From JAAYYF01 sp040255585 (lineage in GTDB: Bacteria; Deinococcota; Deinococci; Deinococcales; Trueperaceae), in NCBI GenBank assembly GCA_040255585.1, contig JBDZVI010000003.1, forward strand, positions 1 through 64,000: DNA of 64,000 nucleotides, in the 5' to 3' direction. Below the pieces are notes generated by a model, which was not told where the DNA came from, did not search any database, and worked only from the letters and a program-made list of their open reading frames with translations. This document shows, in pieces, positions 26,080 through 36,932 of this stretch. The first letter of the stretch is position 1; every line of letters begins with the position of its first letter. The translations under genes and the position numbers were made by a program.

Positions 26080-26828
26080 TGGCGGAGCTGACGGCGCGCG
26101 GCATCACGAAGTCGTACCCGACCGGCACCGCCGGCGAGCGGCGCGCCATCGCCGGCGTGGACCTCCACGTCGCGAGCGGTGAGCTGGTGTGCGTGATCGG
26201 ACCATCGGGCTGCGGCAAGACCACGCTCCTCAACGTGCTCGCCGGGCTGGACGCACCGGATAGCGGGACCGTCGAGATCGCGGGCGGCCGTGGCCCGACG
26301 CCCGTCATCAGCTACGTGTTCCAGGAGCCGCGGCTCCTACCGTGGTCGACGGTCAGCTCCAACCTGCGCTTCGTCCTGGACGACCAGAAGGGCGCGGGGG
26401 CGCTCGTAGCCGCATGGCTCGAGCGCGTCGGGTTGGCGGGACGGGGCGACGACTATCCGCGCCAGCTCTCCATCGGACAGCGTCAGCGCGTCGCGGTCGC
26501 GCGCGCGCTGGTCGTGCAACCGGACGTTCTGCTCATGGACGAACCTTTCTCCGCCCTCGACGAGCTCACGGCCTCACGCATGCGCATCGAGCTGCTGGCG
26601 CTCTGGGAGGAACTCCGCTGCACCGTCGTCTTCGTCACCCACAACCCGCTTGAAGCGGCTCTGCTGGCGGATCGGATACTCGTCATGAGCCACGGACCGG
26701 GACGCATCGTGCGGGAGATCCGTCCAGCCGACGTGCTCGCACGCCCCCGAGACCCGGACGACCCGCGGCTCTGGGAGCTGTCCAGGCAGGCGGTAGCGGC
26801 CCTGCGGGGCGGATCGGAGGGGCGCTGA
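26079..26828 (+). CDS. NitT/TauT-type ABC importer ATPase
   Basis: 249 aa. Walker A is IGPSGCGKTTLLNVLAGL, the Q loop is FQEPRLLPW, Walker B is VLLMDEPFSALDE and the switch His is in FVTHNPLEA. The signature motif reads LSIGQRQR rather than the usual LSGGQ(R/Q)QR, a mild deviation. The ATG overlaps the permease stop by one base (TGATG), indicating coupled translation. Confidence 0.9.
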   Translation: MAELTARGITKSYPTGTAGERRAIAGVDLHVASGELVCVIGPSGCGKTTLLNVLAGLDAPDSGTVEIAGGRGPTPVISYVFQEPRLLPWSTVSSNLRFVLDDQKGAGALVAAWLERVGLAGRGDDYPRQLSIGQRQRVAVARALVVQPDVLLMDEPFSALDELTASRMRIELLALWEELRCTVVFVTHNPLEAALLADRILVMSHGPGRIVREIRPADVLARPRDPDDPRLWELSRQAVAALRGGSEGR

Positions 26829-26871
26829 CCGCCTTTCAGGCAACACGGGCGACCCGCCGTGAGCCCGCGTC

Positions 26872-27795
26872 TCAGCGCTGAGCCGTCATCCTCCGCATGA
26901 GCGCGGCCGCGACGACGGCGGCCAGTAGCGGAGCCAAGACGGTGACCAGGACGTCCGCCACCATGGGCAACTGGTGGAACCGCAACAACACGCGGCGCAT
27001 CAGGTCGAGCTGGTAGCTCACGGGGTTCACGTAAACGAGGACCTTGAGCCATTCCGGCAACTGCACGACCCAACCGCCGCCGATCGAGAACACGCCGATA
27101 CGCCGCAGCTCGTCGCGCAGATGGTCGGGGATGTCGAGGAAACCGACGCCGCCTATGACGCCCCTGAGCGGGAAGATCGAGCCGGAGAGGAAGTAGAGCG
27201 GCTGGATGACGCCGTTCGAGATGCTGCCGAAGCCCTCGAACGTCTTGAGTCGCGTGGCGATGATGACGCCGACCGCGGTCATGAACGAGCCGAGGCAGAA
27301 CATGACGCCCCAGGCGCCCAGTACCCCGAGGACGCTTAGGCGCACGCCGATCAGCGGAGCGAACAACAGCGGGATCGACCCCTGGATCATGGAGATGGTC
27401 GCGCCACCCAGGAGCTTGCCGATGGTCACCGAGAACATGGGCGCCGGCGATACGACGACCTCGCGCAGCAGCCCGACCTCGCGGTCCCACACGAGCGCGA
27501 TGGCGCACTGGAGCGCCGCGAAGAGCACGTTGAGCACGATGACGCCCGGGAGGATGTACTGACCGTACGTGTAGCCCTCGATCTCCCGTAGCGACGCCCC
27601 GAGGCCATAGCCGAGGATGACGAGCCAGAGCACGGTCCGCGAGAAGCCGCCGAAGATCTGCGAGCGGTCGCGGAGGTAGCGCTTCATCTCGCGGCGCCAC
27701 ATGACGAGCACGACGGAGGGAGCTACGCCCGCCCAAGACCTGATGCCGACGGCGGTGGCCCCGAAGGCCCCCGAGGCTCTGGCGTTGGCGCTCAT
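26872..27795 (-). CDS. ABC-2 type exporter permease
   Basis: 307 aa. ABC-2 membrane protein with about six helices; an N-terminal amphipathic region (MWRREMKRYLRDRSQIFGGFSRTVLW) and the family motif LLREVVVSPAPMFSVTIGK are present. It forms the membrane part of the exporter whose ATPase gene overlaps upstream. In gene order it is the last of five minus-strand genes that start with a PQQ-system binding protein. ABC-2 permeases accompany quinoprotein alcohol dehydrogenase systems in other bacteria, which fits here but is inference. Confidence 0.85.
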   Translation of the reverse strand: MSANARASGAFGATAVGIRSWAGVAPSVVLVMWRREMKRYLRDRSQIFGGFSRTVLWLVILGYGLGASLREIEGYTYGQYILPGVIVLNVLFAALQCAIALVWDREVGLLREVVVSPAPMFSVTIGKLLGGATISMIQGSIPLLFAPLIGVRLSVLGVLGAWGVMFCLGSFMTAVGVIIATRLKTFEGFGSISNGVIQPLYFLSGSIFPLRGVIGGVGFLDIPDHLRDELRRIGVFSIGGGWVVQLPEWLKVLVYVNPVSYQLDLMRRVLLRFHQLPMVADVLVTVLAPLLAAVVAAALMRRMTAQR

Positions 27796-28718
27796 CGCGT
27801 GTGCTCCCCGCCGCGCTTGGCGAAGCTCACCAGCCGGTCGCGCGCCGTCGCCTGCTCGTCACGCAACTGCTTGCCGGTGAGGGCGATGAACACGTCCTCG
27901 AGGTCGGCGGGCTTCGCCGACTCTGCCGCTTCCGTCCCGCTCGCCGCTCGGTCCGCGAGCGCGGCGGTGGGCGGCTGGTCAGAGTGCCCTCCCGCGAAGC
28001 GCGCCACTAGCTCGGGCGGCGTCCCGACGGCCACGAGCCGGCCTGCGTCCATGATCGCGACGCGGTCGCAGGCCTCGGCCTCCGGGAGGTTGTGGGTGGT
28101 CATGAGGACAGTCATGCCGCCCTCGCGCAGCGCGGCGATGTGCTCCCACAGGTTGCGCCGACCTTGCGGGTCGAGGCCGATGGTCGGCTCGTCGAGGAAC
28201 AAGACCTTGGGCGAGTGCGTGAGCGCGCGGGCGAGCTCCAGGCGGCGCTTCATGCCGCCGGAGAACGACCGCACCCGCCGGTCGCGCGCCTCCGTGAGCG
28301 CCGCCCAGTCGAGGGCGCGCTCGATGACGCCCGCGCGCTCCTTGCGTCCGATGCCGTACAGCACCGCGTGGATCTCGAGGTTCTCCCTGGCCGTGAGGCG
28401 ATCGTCGAGGGCAGGGTCCTGGAAGACCATGCCGAGGAGGCGCCTCACGGCGTGGGCCTCGCGCACGACGTCGAAACCGAAAACGGACGCCGTGCCGGAT
28501 GTCGGCCTGACCATGGTCGTAAGCATGTGCAACGTCGTCGTCTTGCCGGCTCCGTTGGGGCCGAGGAGGGCGAAGAACTCGCCGGGGCGGATGGAGAACG
28601 AGACCGACTCGACCGCCGTCACGTCTCCGTAACGGCGGCCGAGTCGGTCTGCGAGTATGGCCGCTTGGTCGTCCCCGGGTCCGCCCATGACAGTGGTGGC
28701 GCTGCCGGTTGGGCTCAT
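27792..28718 (-). CDS. DrrA-type ABC exporter ATPase
   Basis: 308 aa. Walker A is LGPNGAGKTTTLHML; FQDPALDDRLTARENLEIHAVLYG is a DrrA-type segment; the signature is SFSGGMKRRLELARAL and Walker B is VLFLDEPTIGLDPQG. The C-terminal regulatory part contains the DrrA-type LEDVFIALTGKQL, but with a low-complexity insertion of about 25 residues before it (SDQPPTAALADRAASGTEAA). It overlaps the permease start by four bases. It is 100 bases downstream of the acidic secreted protein gene. Confidence 0.88.
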   Translation of the reverse strand: MSPTGSATTVMGGPGDDQAAILADRLGRRYGDVTAVESVSFSIRPGEFFALLGPNGAGKTTTLHMLTTMVRPTSGTASVFGFDVVREAHAVRRLLGMVFQDPALDDRLTARENLEIHAVLYGIGRKERAGVIERALDWAALTEARDRRVRSFSGGMKRRLELARALTHSPKVLFLDEPTIGLDPQGRRNLWEHIAALREGGMTVLMTTHNLPEAEACDRVAIMDAGRLVAVGTPPELVARFAGGHSDQPPTAALADRAASGTEAAESAKPADLEDVFIALTGKQLRDEQATARDRLVSFAKRGGEHTR

Positions 28719-28818
28719 CCCGTGGAGAGTACCGCGCTCATCCTCGCAAGGTGGTCAAGGACCTGCGAGCGTTCGCGTGAGAGACCGGGACGCACCCCAG
28801 CGCCGCACGCATCGGCTC

Positions 28819-29904
28819 TCAGCCTCCCAGAACCTCTACGGCTTCCTCGAGCGCCTCGAGGAGTTCCCTGCAGGCGCCGGCGGGGTCGGCGACTTCCGGA
28901 CGTTCGTCTTCGTCGTCCTCGTCCTCCTCGTCCTCGGCTCCCTCGTCCTGGATGCCGGTGAGGGCGTAGATGGTCTCGGCCGCCTCCTCGTGCACGTCGG
29001 GGGCCATGAAGCCGAGGAACCCGGCCAGGTAGCGGGCGTACATCTCGCCAACGGCGTACACGCCCTCGAGGCCGACCTCGTCGTTACCCGCATCGTAGGC
29101 ACGGCAGGCCTGCGCCTGCGTCGCCACGAGGCTTACGGCCAGGGCCTGCATGTCGCGACCGGCGAACACCTCGGCGTCGGCGATGGGCTCGATCAGGCCC
29201 AACATTCGCTGCGCCGGAGCCTCGGCCTCCTCGGGGTTGCCGACGAGGGGCTCGGGGGGCTCGGGAGAGAAGTAGATGTCGTCGAGCTGGGCGAGCATCT
29301 CGTTCACGTCGGCGGCTTGCGCGGGCGTGGCGTAGATGGTCAGCTGCGACCACAGCTCCTTCACGCTCTGCAATGACGACCAGCCGCCCGTGAAGAGGAA
29401 CGGCTCCTCGTCGCCGATGGCTTCCTCGTACCCCTCGGCTATGCCGCCCTCACCCAAGGTCAGGTCGGCGATCAGTGCCGCAAGGAAGGCTGGTGACTTG
29501 CGGACCTGGGACGGGATGATCAGGTCGTAAGCGCGCTCCGTGAGCTCGCGGACCTCGCGGACGGAGCCGTGGTGGTTCCTGCCCTCCTCGGCCTTCTCCT
29601 CGAGCTCCTCGATCTCGTCGAGCAGTTCATCGGCCAACTCCGGGTCGGCGGCGCGCAGGGTGCCGATGAAGCGGTTGACGTCGCTCTCGCCGATGAGCTC
29701 GATCAGCTCCATGAGGTCGTCGTCGAGGGGCGCGTCGAACTGGTCGATGGCGCGCAACCGCACGAGGATGAGCTCCATGCCGTACGCGCGGCTCTGGATG
29801 AGCGGTTGGTCGAAGAACGGCTGGTAGCCGTACTGGGCGAACGCCGTGGCGATGAAGGCCACTACGAGCGAGACAGCGGTACCGCGGAAGAGCCTAGAGA
29901 CCAC
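28819..29904 (-). CDS. Unrecognised acidic secreted protein in the PQQ locus
   Basis: 361 aa; I do not recognise the family. A signal peptide is clear (MVSRLFRGTAVSLVVAFIATAFAQ). The mature protein is strongly acidic and mostly helical, with a charged stretch near residue 95 (LLDEIEELEEKAEEG) and a nearly continuous Asp/Glu run near residue 325 (about 16 acidic residues in 20). Two Cys residues are present late in the protein (ACRAYDAG and GACREL). Its start overlaps the beta-propeller stop by 11 bases, so the two are translationally coupled. A periplasmic partner of the quinoprotein system, perhaps a cation binder through the acidic tail, is a guess. Confidence 0.75.
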   Translation of the reverse strand: MVSRLFRGTAVSLVVAFIATAFAQYGYQPFFDQPLIQSRAYGMELILVRLRAIDQFDAPLDDDLMELIELIGESDVNRFIGTLRAADPELADELLDEIEELEEKAEEGRNHHGSVREVRELTERAYDLIIPSQVRKSPAFLAALIADLTLGEGGIAEGYEEAIGDEEPFLFTGGWSSLQSVKELWSQLTIYATPAQAADVNEMLAQLDDIYFSPEPPEPLVGNPEEAEAPAQRMLGLIEPIADAEVFAGRDMQALAVSLVATQAQACRAYDAGNDEVGLEGVYAVGEMYARYLAGFLGFMAPDVHEEAAETIYALTGIQDEGAEDEEDEDDEDERPEVADPAGACRELLEALEEAVEVLGG

Positions 29905-30940
29905 CGGGGATCACTCCGATCTCGGCCGAGTGGGCACCTCGACCGGCAGGGATGTTCTTGACGACGCAGCCGCAGGCCGTGTCGATGACGCTGACGCTGT
30001 CGGACAGGCCGTTGGCCGTGAAGACCGTCTTGCCGTCTGGGGTGATGGCGATGCCCCAGGGCCGCCGCCCCATGTTCTCCTTGATCGTGTTGACGATCTG
30101 GTTGGTGGTCGTGTCGATGACGTAGACGGCGCTGGTGCCGCCGCCGGCCACGTAGATGAGGGAGCTGGTCGGGTCGACGGCGATCTCAACGGGCCGCGAG
30201 TCCAGGCCAAGGTTGATCGTGTCTATGACCTTGTGCGTGCTCGTGTCGATGACGGAGACGGTGCCGCCGATCTCGGCGGTCACGTAGGCCCTCGAGCCGT
30301 CGTTGGAGAACTCGACGACGCGGGGTCGGTTGCCGACCAGCACGTGCGTGACGACCTTCAGCGCCTCGCGGTCCACGACCGTGACCGTGTGGGTGGCCTC
30401 GGCCGTGATGTAGACCCACTTGCCGTCGGGGCTGACCGCCACGCCCTCGGCCTCGACGCCGACGCGGAACGTGGCGAGCTGTTCACCCGTGATGGCGTCG
30501 TAGCCGGCCCCCTGGGCGATGGCCTCGAGCGCGGCCCAGACCTGGGTGCCGTCGGGGCTGACCGCTACCCGCTCGGGGTTGCCACCGGCGCGGAACTCGC
30601 GGACGATCTCGTTGGTGCGAACGTCGATGGCGAGGATCTTGTCCTCCGGCGTCTCCAGGATGGGGTTGAAGTCGCTGACGGAGGCGTAGACGATCGTGCC
30701 GTCCGGGCTGACCGCCATGCCGCGCGGCCGGACCTCGCCTGGTCTGCCGGAGATGGACAGGGTGTCGATGACTTCGCCGCTCGCGGTGTCGATGACCGTG
30801 ATGTCGGCGCTGAACTCGTTGGCCACGTAGAGGCGGTACGAGTCCTGGGCCAGCGCCGTACCGGCAACCAGAGACAACCCGGCGATCAGGGAAAGCGAAC
30901 CTGCGCGGATAGCGGCGGCGAGACGTTTCGGGTGCTTCAT
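29894..30940 (-). CDS. PQQ-system YVTN beta-propeller protein
   Basis: 348 aa. A signal peptide (AAAIRAGSLSLIAGLSLVAGTALA) is followed by about seven YVTN-type repeats such as YVANEFSADITVIDTASGEV, VAVSPDGTQVWAALE and VYVIDTTTNQIVNTI. The type matches the beta-propeller protein associated with PQQ-dependent catabolism in other bacteria (TIGR03866-like; family recalled, not searched). It has no CxxCH. It lies between the PQQ-system binding protein and the acidic protein. Upstream, CACGTT and AACGTG (31034-31051) form a small inverted repeat. Confidence 0.85.
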   Translation of the reverse strand: MKHPKRLAAAIRAGSLSLIAGLSLVAGTALAQDSYRLYVANEFSADITVIDTASGEVIDTLSISGRPGEVRPRGMAVSPDGTIVYASVSDFNPILETPEDKILAIDVRTNEIVREFRAGGNPERVAVSPDGTQVWAALEAIAQGAGYDAITGEQLATFRVGVEAEGVAVSPDGKWVYITAEATHTVTVVDREALKVVTHVLVGNRPRVVEFSNDGSRAYVTAEIGGTVSVIDTSTHKVIDTINLGLDSRPVEIAVDPTSSLIYVAGGGTSAVYVIDTTTNQIVNTIKENMGRRPWGIAITPDGKTVFTANGLSDSVSVIDTACGCVVKNIPAGRGAHSAEIGVIPGGL

Positions 30941-31076
30941 GGTCTCCTTCCGCTCGCGCGATCGAACGCGAGCCTACTGCTAACGCATCGAGCGACCGGA
31001 CCAACGCGAGGAACCGTCGTTGACGTGCCGCACCACGTTATCGCCAACGTGTAAGGCGAACGTAAGTAGGGCATCG

Positions 31077-32345
31077 TCACCTGCCGCAGAGGCTAGCCGC
31101 CGCGAGCTCGCCGAGTTGGTCGAGCCGTTCGGCGACCTCGGTGCCGGGCATGTAGATGGCCGGCAGCTCGCCAACGAGGGTGGCAAGGGTGAACGCGGCC
31201 TCCTCCGTCTGGTCGATCTTCACGAGGTACAGGGGCTGGCGGAGCTGCCGGTCCCACGGCCTGAAGCTCGTGCCGATCCCTTTCCAGACGTCGAACACGG
31301 ACTGGAGGTCGGTCAGGTAGGTCATGACGTCGTCGGGATCGGCGGAGCTGCCGAAGAAGGCCGCCTCGTAGAGGACCTTCACGCCCTGGTAGACGGCCCA
31401 GGCGCTCGTGTCCATCGGCTCGCCGTACGTCATGCGGTAGCGGGCGTTGAGCTCGCGCGCGCCGTAGGCGTCGAGCGTCGCCTCCCACGCCGAGATGCGG
31501 TGGCCGGCGCCGAGCGTCGGGGCGGCAGCGCGCCACGCCCGGTAGAAGTCCCTCGTCTGGGTGTCCTGGTAGGGGTAGCCGGTGACCATGGCGGAGACGC
31601 CGCGCACGTCCAGCTCGTGCACGGCGGCGAGTTGATCATCCGCGCCCATGAACAGGATGACGAAGTCGGCACGCGAGCGCGAGATGCGCGAGGCGACGTC
31701 GTCCCAGTCCGTGGTCGACCCGATCACGGTGCTGCCCGCGATGTTGGCCGCGAAGTGGCGCTCGTCGAGGGTGCGCTTGACGCGGTCAAGTTGGGCCGCA
31801 GACTCGGCGGTGTCGTCCAGCAGGAAGTACCAGTCGCGCAAGCCAGAGCGCACGTACCAGCCGGCCATGGCGTCCAGGTACATGGCCGCGCTCGGCTCCA
31901 CGTGGAAGAGCGTGGGCCTGCACTGCTCGTTGCGGAGCACGTCGGCCGAGGCGCCGACGTTGATGAAGGGCACGCCGGCCTCTGCCGACCAGGCGGCCAA
32001 AGCCTCCGCTTCGGCGAGGTCGAAACCGCCGACGATGCCGTACACGCCATGCTCGTCAAGCAGCGTCCGAGCGGCGGCCACGACGGCCTCCGGTCCGTCT
32101 GCCACGACGGCCTCCGCTGAGAACTCGTAGTCGAGCATCTCGGCGTTGAACCCGAACTCGTCGTTCGCCATCGCGGCTCCCTGCGCGGCAGCACGCGCGA
32201 CCGCCGCGCTGATGGCGTCGCCCTCGGCGCCCGGACCGGGCAGGATGATCCCGACGTGGAAGCCGGCCTCCAAGCCGGCTTGGGCTCCGGCCACCCCTAG
32301 TGAACCGAGGAGGGCCAAGACGGTGAACGCCAGGAGGCGTCTCAT
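31077..32345 (-). CDS. PQQ-system ABC substrate-binding protein
   Basis: 422 aa. Signal peptide MRRLLAFTVLALLGSLGVAGAQA. The rest is a type I periplasmic binding fold (HVGIILPGPGAE, YGIVGGFDLAEAEAL, FVILFMGADDQLA) of the kind linked to PQQ-dependent alcohol dehydrogenases (TIGR03863-like). Near residue 140 it has EQCRP, FHV, PSA and YLDAM in sequence, a block shared with the second half of the fusion protein at 39904-41997. The two are paralogues. It is the first gene of the minus-strand run of five. Confidence 0.87.
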   Translation of the reverse strand: MRRLLAFTVLALLGSLGVAGAQAGLEAGFHVGIILPGPGAEGDAISAAVARAAAQGAAMANDEFGFNAEMLDYEFSAEAVVADGPEAVVAAARTLLDEHGVYGIVGGFDLAEAEALAAWSAEAGVPFINVGASADVLRNEQCRPTLFHVEPSAAMYLDAMAGWYVRSGLRDWYFLLDDTAESAAQLDRVKRTLDERHFAANIAGSTVIGSTTDWDDVASRISRSRADFVILFMGADDQLAAVHELDVRGVSAMVTGYPYQDTQTRDFYRAWRAAAPTLGAGHRISAWEATLDAYGARELNARYRMTYGEPMDTSAWAVYQGVKVLYEAAFFGSSADPDDVMTYLTDLQSVFDVWKGIGTSFRPWDRQLRQPLYLVKIDQTEEAAFTLATLVGELPAIYMPGTEVAERLDQLGELAAASLCGR

Positions 32346-32564
32346 GCTCGCCCACCCCTGGCTTCATCGTTGCCGATCGATATTCTGACGGTTCTACTCA
32401 ACTTCGTTCCGCCTCCCATCCTGTTCCCCCGCCTGCGACGAAGCGCGACCGTCGGCGGTGCGGTCGACGGAATGCTTCCGATTCGGGGCGATGATATAGG
32501 ATGACGCCAGTACACCCGGTCCGCCAGTCAGCCTAAGCGAAGCAGGGGAACCTCAAGGAACGGC

Positions 32565-33224
32565 ATGCGCATACTGCTCCTCGAAGACAACCGCGACATC
32601 GCAGGACCGCTCGTCGAGGCGCTCCAGTCGGAGCGCTACGACGTCAGCTGGGTCGAGCAGCCCGACGACGTCTTCCGGGAGTTCACGGACAGCGGGTTCG
32701 ACCTCGCCATCCTGGACGTCATGTTCCCGGGCAACGACGACGCCGGCTTCGAGGTCGCCACCACGTTGCGCAACCAGGGCTTCGCGGCACCCGTGATGTT
32801 CATGAGCGCCCGCGACACGGAGGCCGATGCCGTCATGGGGCTTGACCTCGGCGGCGACGACTACCTCTACAAGCCGTTCGGACTGCGCGAGTTCATGGCC
32901 AGGGTGCGGGCGCTGCTGCGCCGCGCGGCCGACACCAAGCGCGCCGTGTTCGAGCGGGCCGACCTTCGCATCGACCTGACCACGCGCCGGGTCATGTGGC
33001 GGGGCTCGAACGTCGAGGTCACGGAACGGGAGTTCGCCATGCTCGAGTACTTCGCCCACTACCCGGACCGCACTTTCGGCACCGACGAACTCCTCGATCG
33101 CTTTTTCCCGGAGGCGGCGTCCGGCCCGAGCGTCGTGCGCGTCTACGTCAGCCAGCTCCGCCACAAGATCTCAGACGGGATCATCCAGACCGTGCCGGGA
33201 GGATACCGGCTCGGGCCGGCCTGA
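32565..33224 (+). CDS. OmpR-family response regulator
   Basis: 219 aa. Receiver domain with acidic pocket E7/D8, phosphoacceptor D51 in AILDVMFPG, T/S in FMSARD and Lys in YKPFG. The C-terminal winged helix (about residues 125-218) includes VTEREFAMLEYFAHYPDRTF and VRVYVSQLRHKI. AAGGAAC precedes the ATG. The kinase gene starts one base after the stop. A TATAGG sequence at 32495-32500 might be a -10 box, but no good -35 is seen. Confidence 0.93.
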   Translation: MRILLLEDNRDIAGPLVEALQSERYDVSWVEQPDDVFREFTDSGFDLAILDVMFPGNDDAGFEVATTLRNQGFAAPVMFMSARDTEADAVMGLDLGGDDYLYKPFGLREFMARVRALLRRAADTKRAVFERADLRIDLTTRRVMWRGSNVEVTEREFAMLEYFAHYPDRTFGTDELLDRFFPEAASGPSVVRVYVSQLRHKISDGIIQTVPGGYRLGPA

Positions 33225-33225
33225 C

Positions 33226-34194
33226 GTGCGCCGCGCCGTCTTCGTCGCCGTCCTCGGGGCCGTGGTCTGCGCCATCATCGTGGAGGGCGTCCTAGACGTC
33301 TGGATCGACCAGTTCGAGGACGAGCGGCTGTTCCTGGACCTCATCGACATCCCGATCATGCTCGGCATCGCCGTCCTGGGGGCGTGGTTGCTGGCGCGCC
33401 GCATCGCCGCTCCTCTGAAGCGGCTCACGGCGGCCACCCGGCACGTCGCCCAACAGTCCTTCGACCGACCCGTTACTGTGCCGGCCGGCAAGGACGAGCT
33501 GGCGGAGCTGGCGACGAGCTTCAACACCATGGCGGCGACCATCGAGGGGTACGTAGAGCGGGAGCGCGCTTTCACGCGCTACGCCTCCCACGAGTTACGC
33601 ACGCCGCTGAGCGCCATGCGGCTGCAGATCGAGCGTGCCCAGCTCGGTTACGTCCCCGCGGCGGAGGTCATGCCGGCGCTCGCGCGCGGGGTGGCGCAGC
33701 TCGAGGAGATCCTGGCCGCGCTTCTCGCGCTCGCGCGGGCCGGGGAGCCGCACCCCGACACCCGCTCGGCCACCGCGGTGGTAGCCGACGTCATCGCCTC
33801 ACTCGACCCGTCCGACCGCGACCGCATCACGCTCCTCCCGGCCACCGAGGACACGCCCGTTAGGCACGCGCGCCTCTTCCAGCAGGCGGTGACCAACCTG
33901 CTCGACAACGCCCTGAGGCATGGGAGCGGAGCGGCGACGGTGGAACTGCGCGTGGGCGAGCGCCTGGTCACGGTGCACGTCAACGACGAGGGGCCGGGGC
34001 TCGGCGCCACCGAACTCGAGCGCGTCACCGAGCCGTTCTACCGGGCCGGCGACACCGCCGGGATCGGTCTCGGCCTCTCGTTCGTCGCGTTCCTGGCGAA
34101 GGCCCTCGAGGGTGACCTCAACCTCTCCAACTCTGAGCGGGGCCTAGTGGCGGAGCTCTCGCTCCCGATCGTCGTCGGCTCTGTGGCGCCCTGA
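33226..34194 (+). CDS. Sensor histidine kinase
   Basis: 322 aa. Two membrane helices (AVFVAVLGAVVCAIIVEGV and IPIMLGIAVLGAWLLA) enclose a very short external segment of about 20 residues, then HAMP, a dimerisation domain with the phospho-His in YASHELRTPLSAM, and an ATPase domain with N box NLLDNALRHG and G boxes DEGPGLGA and GIGLGLSFV. The tiny sensor loop suggests detection within the membrane or through a partner protein. GTG start. Its position inside the quinoprotein locus suggests, but does not prove, control of that locus. Confidence 0.92.
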   Translation: MRRAVFVAVLGAVVCAIIVEGVLDVWIDQFEDERLFLDLIDIPIMLGIAVLGAWLLARRIAAPLKRLTAATRHVAQQSFDRPVTVPAGKDELAELATSFNTMAATIEGYVERERAFTRYASHELRTPLSAMRLQIERAQLGYVPAAEVMPALARGVAQLEEILAALLALARAGEPHPDTRSATAVVADVIASLDPSDRDRITLLPATEDTPVRHARLFQQAVTNLLDNALRHGSGAATVELRVGERLVTVHVNDEGPGLGATELERVTEPFYRAGDTAGIGLGLSFVAFLAKALEGDLNLSNSERGLVAELSLPIVVGSVAP

Positions 34195-34262
34195 CGAAGG
34201 CTCGGGCCTACGCGCCTCGGCAGCGTTAGACCGTTGGATCAGCCGGACTCGGCCCAGAAAGA

Positions 34263-34306
34263 CGAGTGCGCCCCTCTGGAGAGCCTTCTCTAGAGGGGCG
34301 CACTCG
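34263..34306. terminator. Bidirectional terminator between histidine kinase and sigma factor genes
   Basis: CGAGTGCGCCCCTCT (34263-34277) pairs exactly with 34292-34306. An inner AGAG/CTCT stem extends it around a CCTT loop. Read on the minus strand it is followed by TCTTTCT, a T-rich stretch, so it is a good intrinsic terminator for the sigma factor gene. It also lies downstream of the plus-strand kinase. Confidence 0.8.
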
Positions 34307-34326
34307 CTTGCCTGGCCGGGTCGTGC

Positions 34327-36476
<2,150 letters not shown>

Positions 36477-36699
36477 CGTTACCTCCCGTACCGTGCCCGA
36501 CGCTGCCATGCGGCGCGCGGCACGATGCCACGACACGACTTCATGGACGACCACCAGAGCCGCCCGGCCGAACTCGACTGAACCCGCGAAGAAGCTCCTA
36601 CTCTCGTCACCTGCTCGCTGCCGGAGCTCGAGTCCCGACTCGGGTGGCGCCTCGCAGGGCGTCTTGCCACCCACCCGTTCGCGCGACTCGCGGTCCAGA

Positions 36700-36730
36700 A
36701 GGATAGCACGCGAACCCCGCCACGGTCCAA
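36700..36730 (-). promoter_or_regulatory. Candidate promoter of the sigma factor gene
   Basis: On the minus strand TTGGAC (36730-36725), 19 bases, then TATCCT (36705-36700) preceded by TGC, an extended -10. The long spacer is offset by the extended -10. The start codon lies about 225 bases downstream. Confidence 0.45.
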
Positions 36731-36841
36731 GTTCCCGCTACCGGTGTCGCATAGGCGGTCGCCGATAGATTGGAGAGGGCGATTACGCCGTTCCAGACGG
36801 CACTAAGTCTCATGTAACGTCAGAGACGACGCCCAGGCTAC

Positions 36842-36870
36842 TTGCGCGGGACTTATGTCCCGAATATCAT
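36842..36870 (+). promoter_or_regulatory. Candidate promoter of the cytochrome-quinoprotein genes with a palindrome in the spacer
   Basis: TTGCGC (36842-36847), exactly 17 bases, TATCAT (36865-36870). CGGGAC (36847-36852) and GTCCCG (36857-36862) form a perfect 6-bp inverted repeat around TTAT, lying between the two boxes. The -10 box is good and the -35 box is poor, as at activator- or repressor-controlled promoters. Confidence 0.5.
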
Positions 36871-36932
36871 CTTCCTCAAACTTGTTTGCGTTTGGGCTTC
36901 GCACCCCGCCTTTCGAAGGGGTCGGCCGCGCA

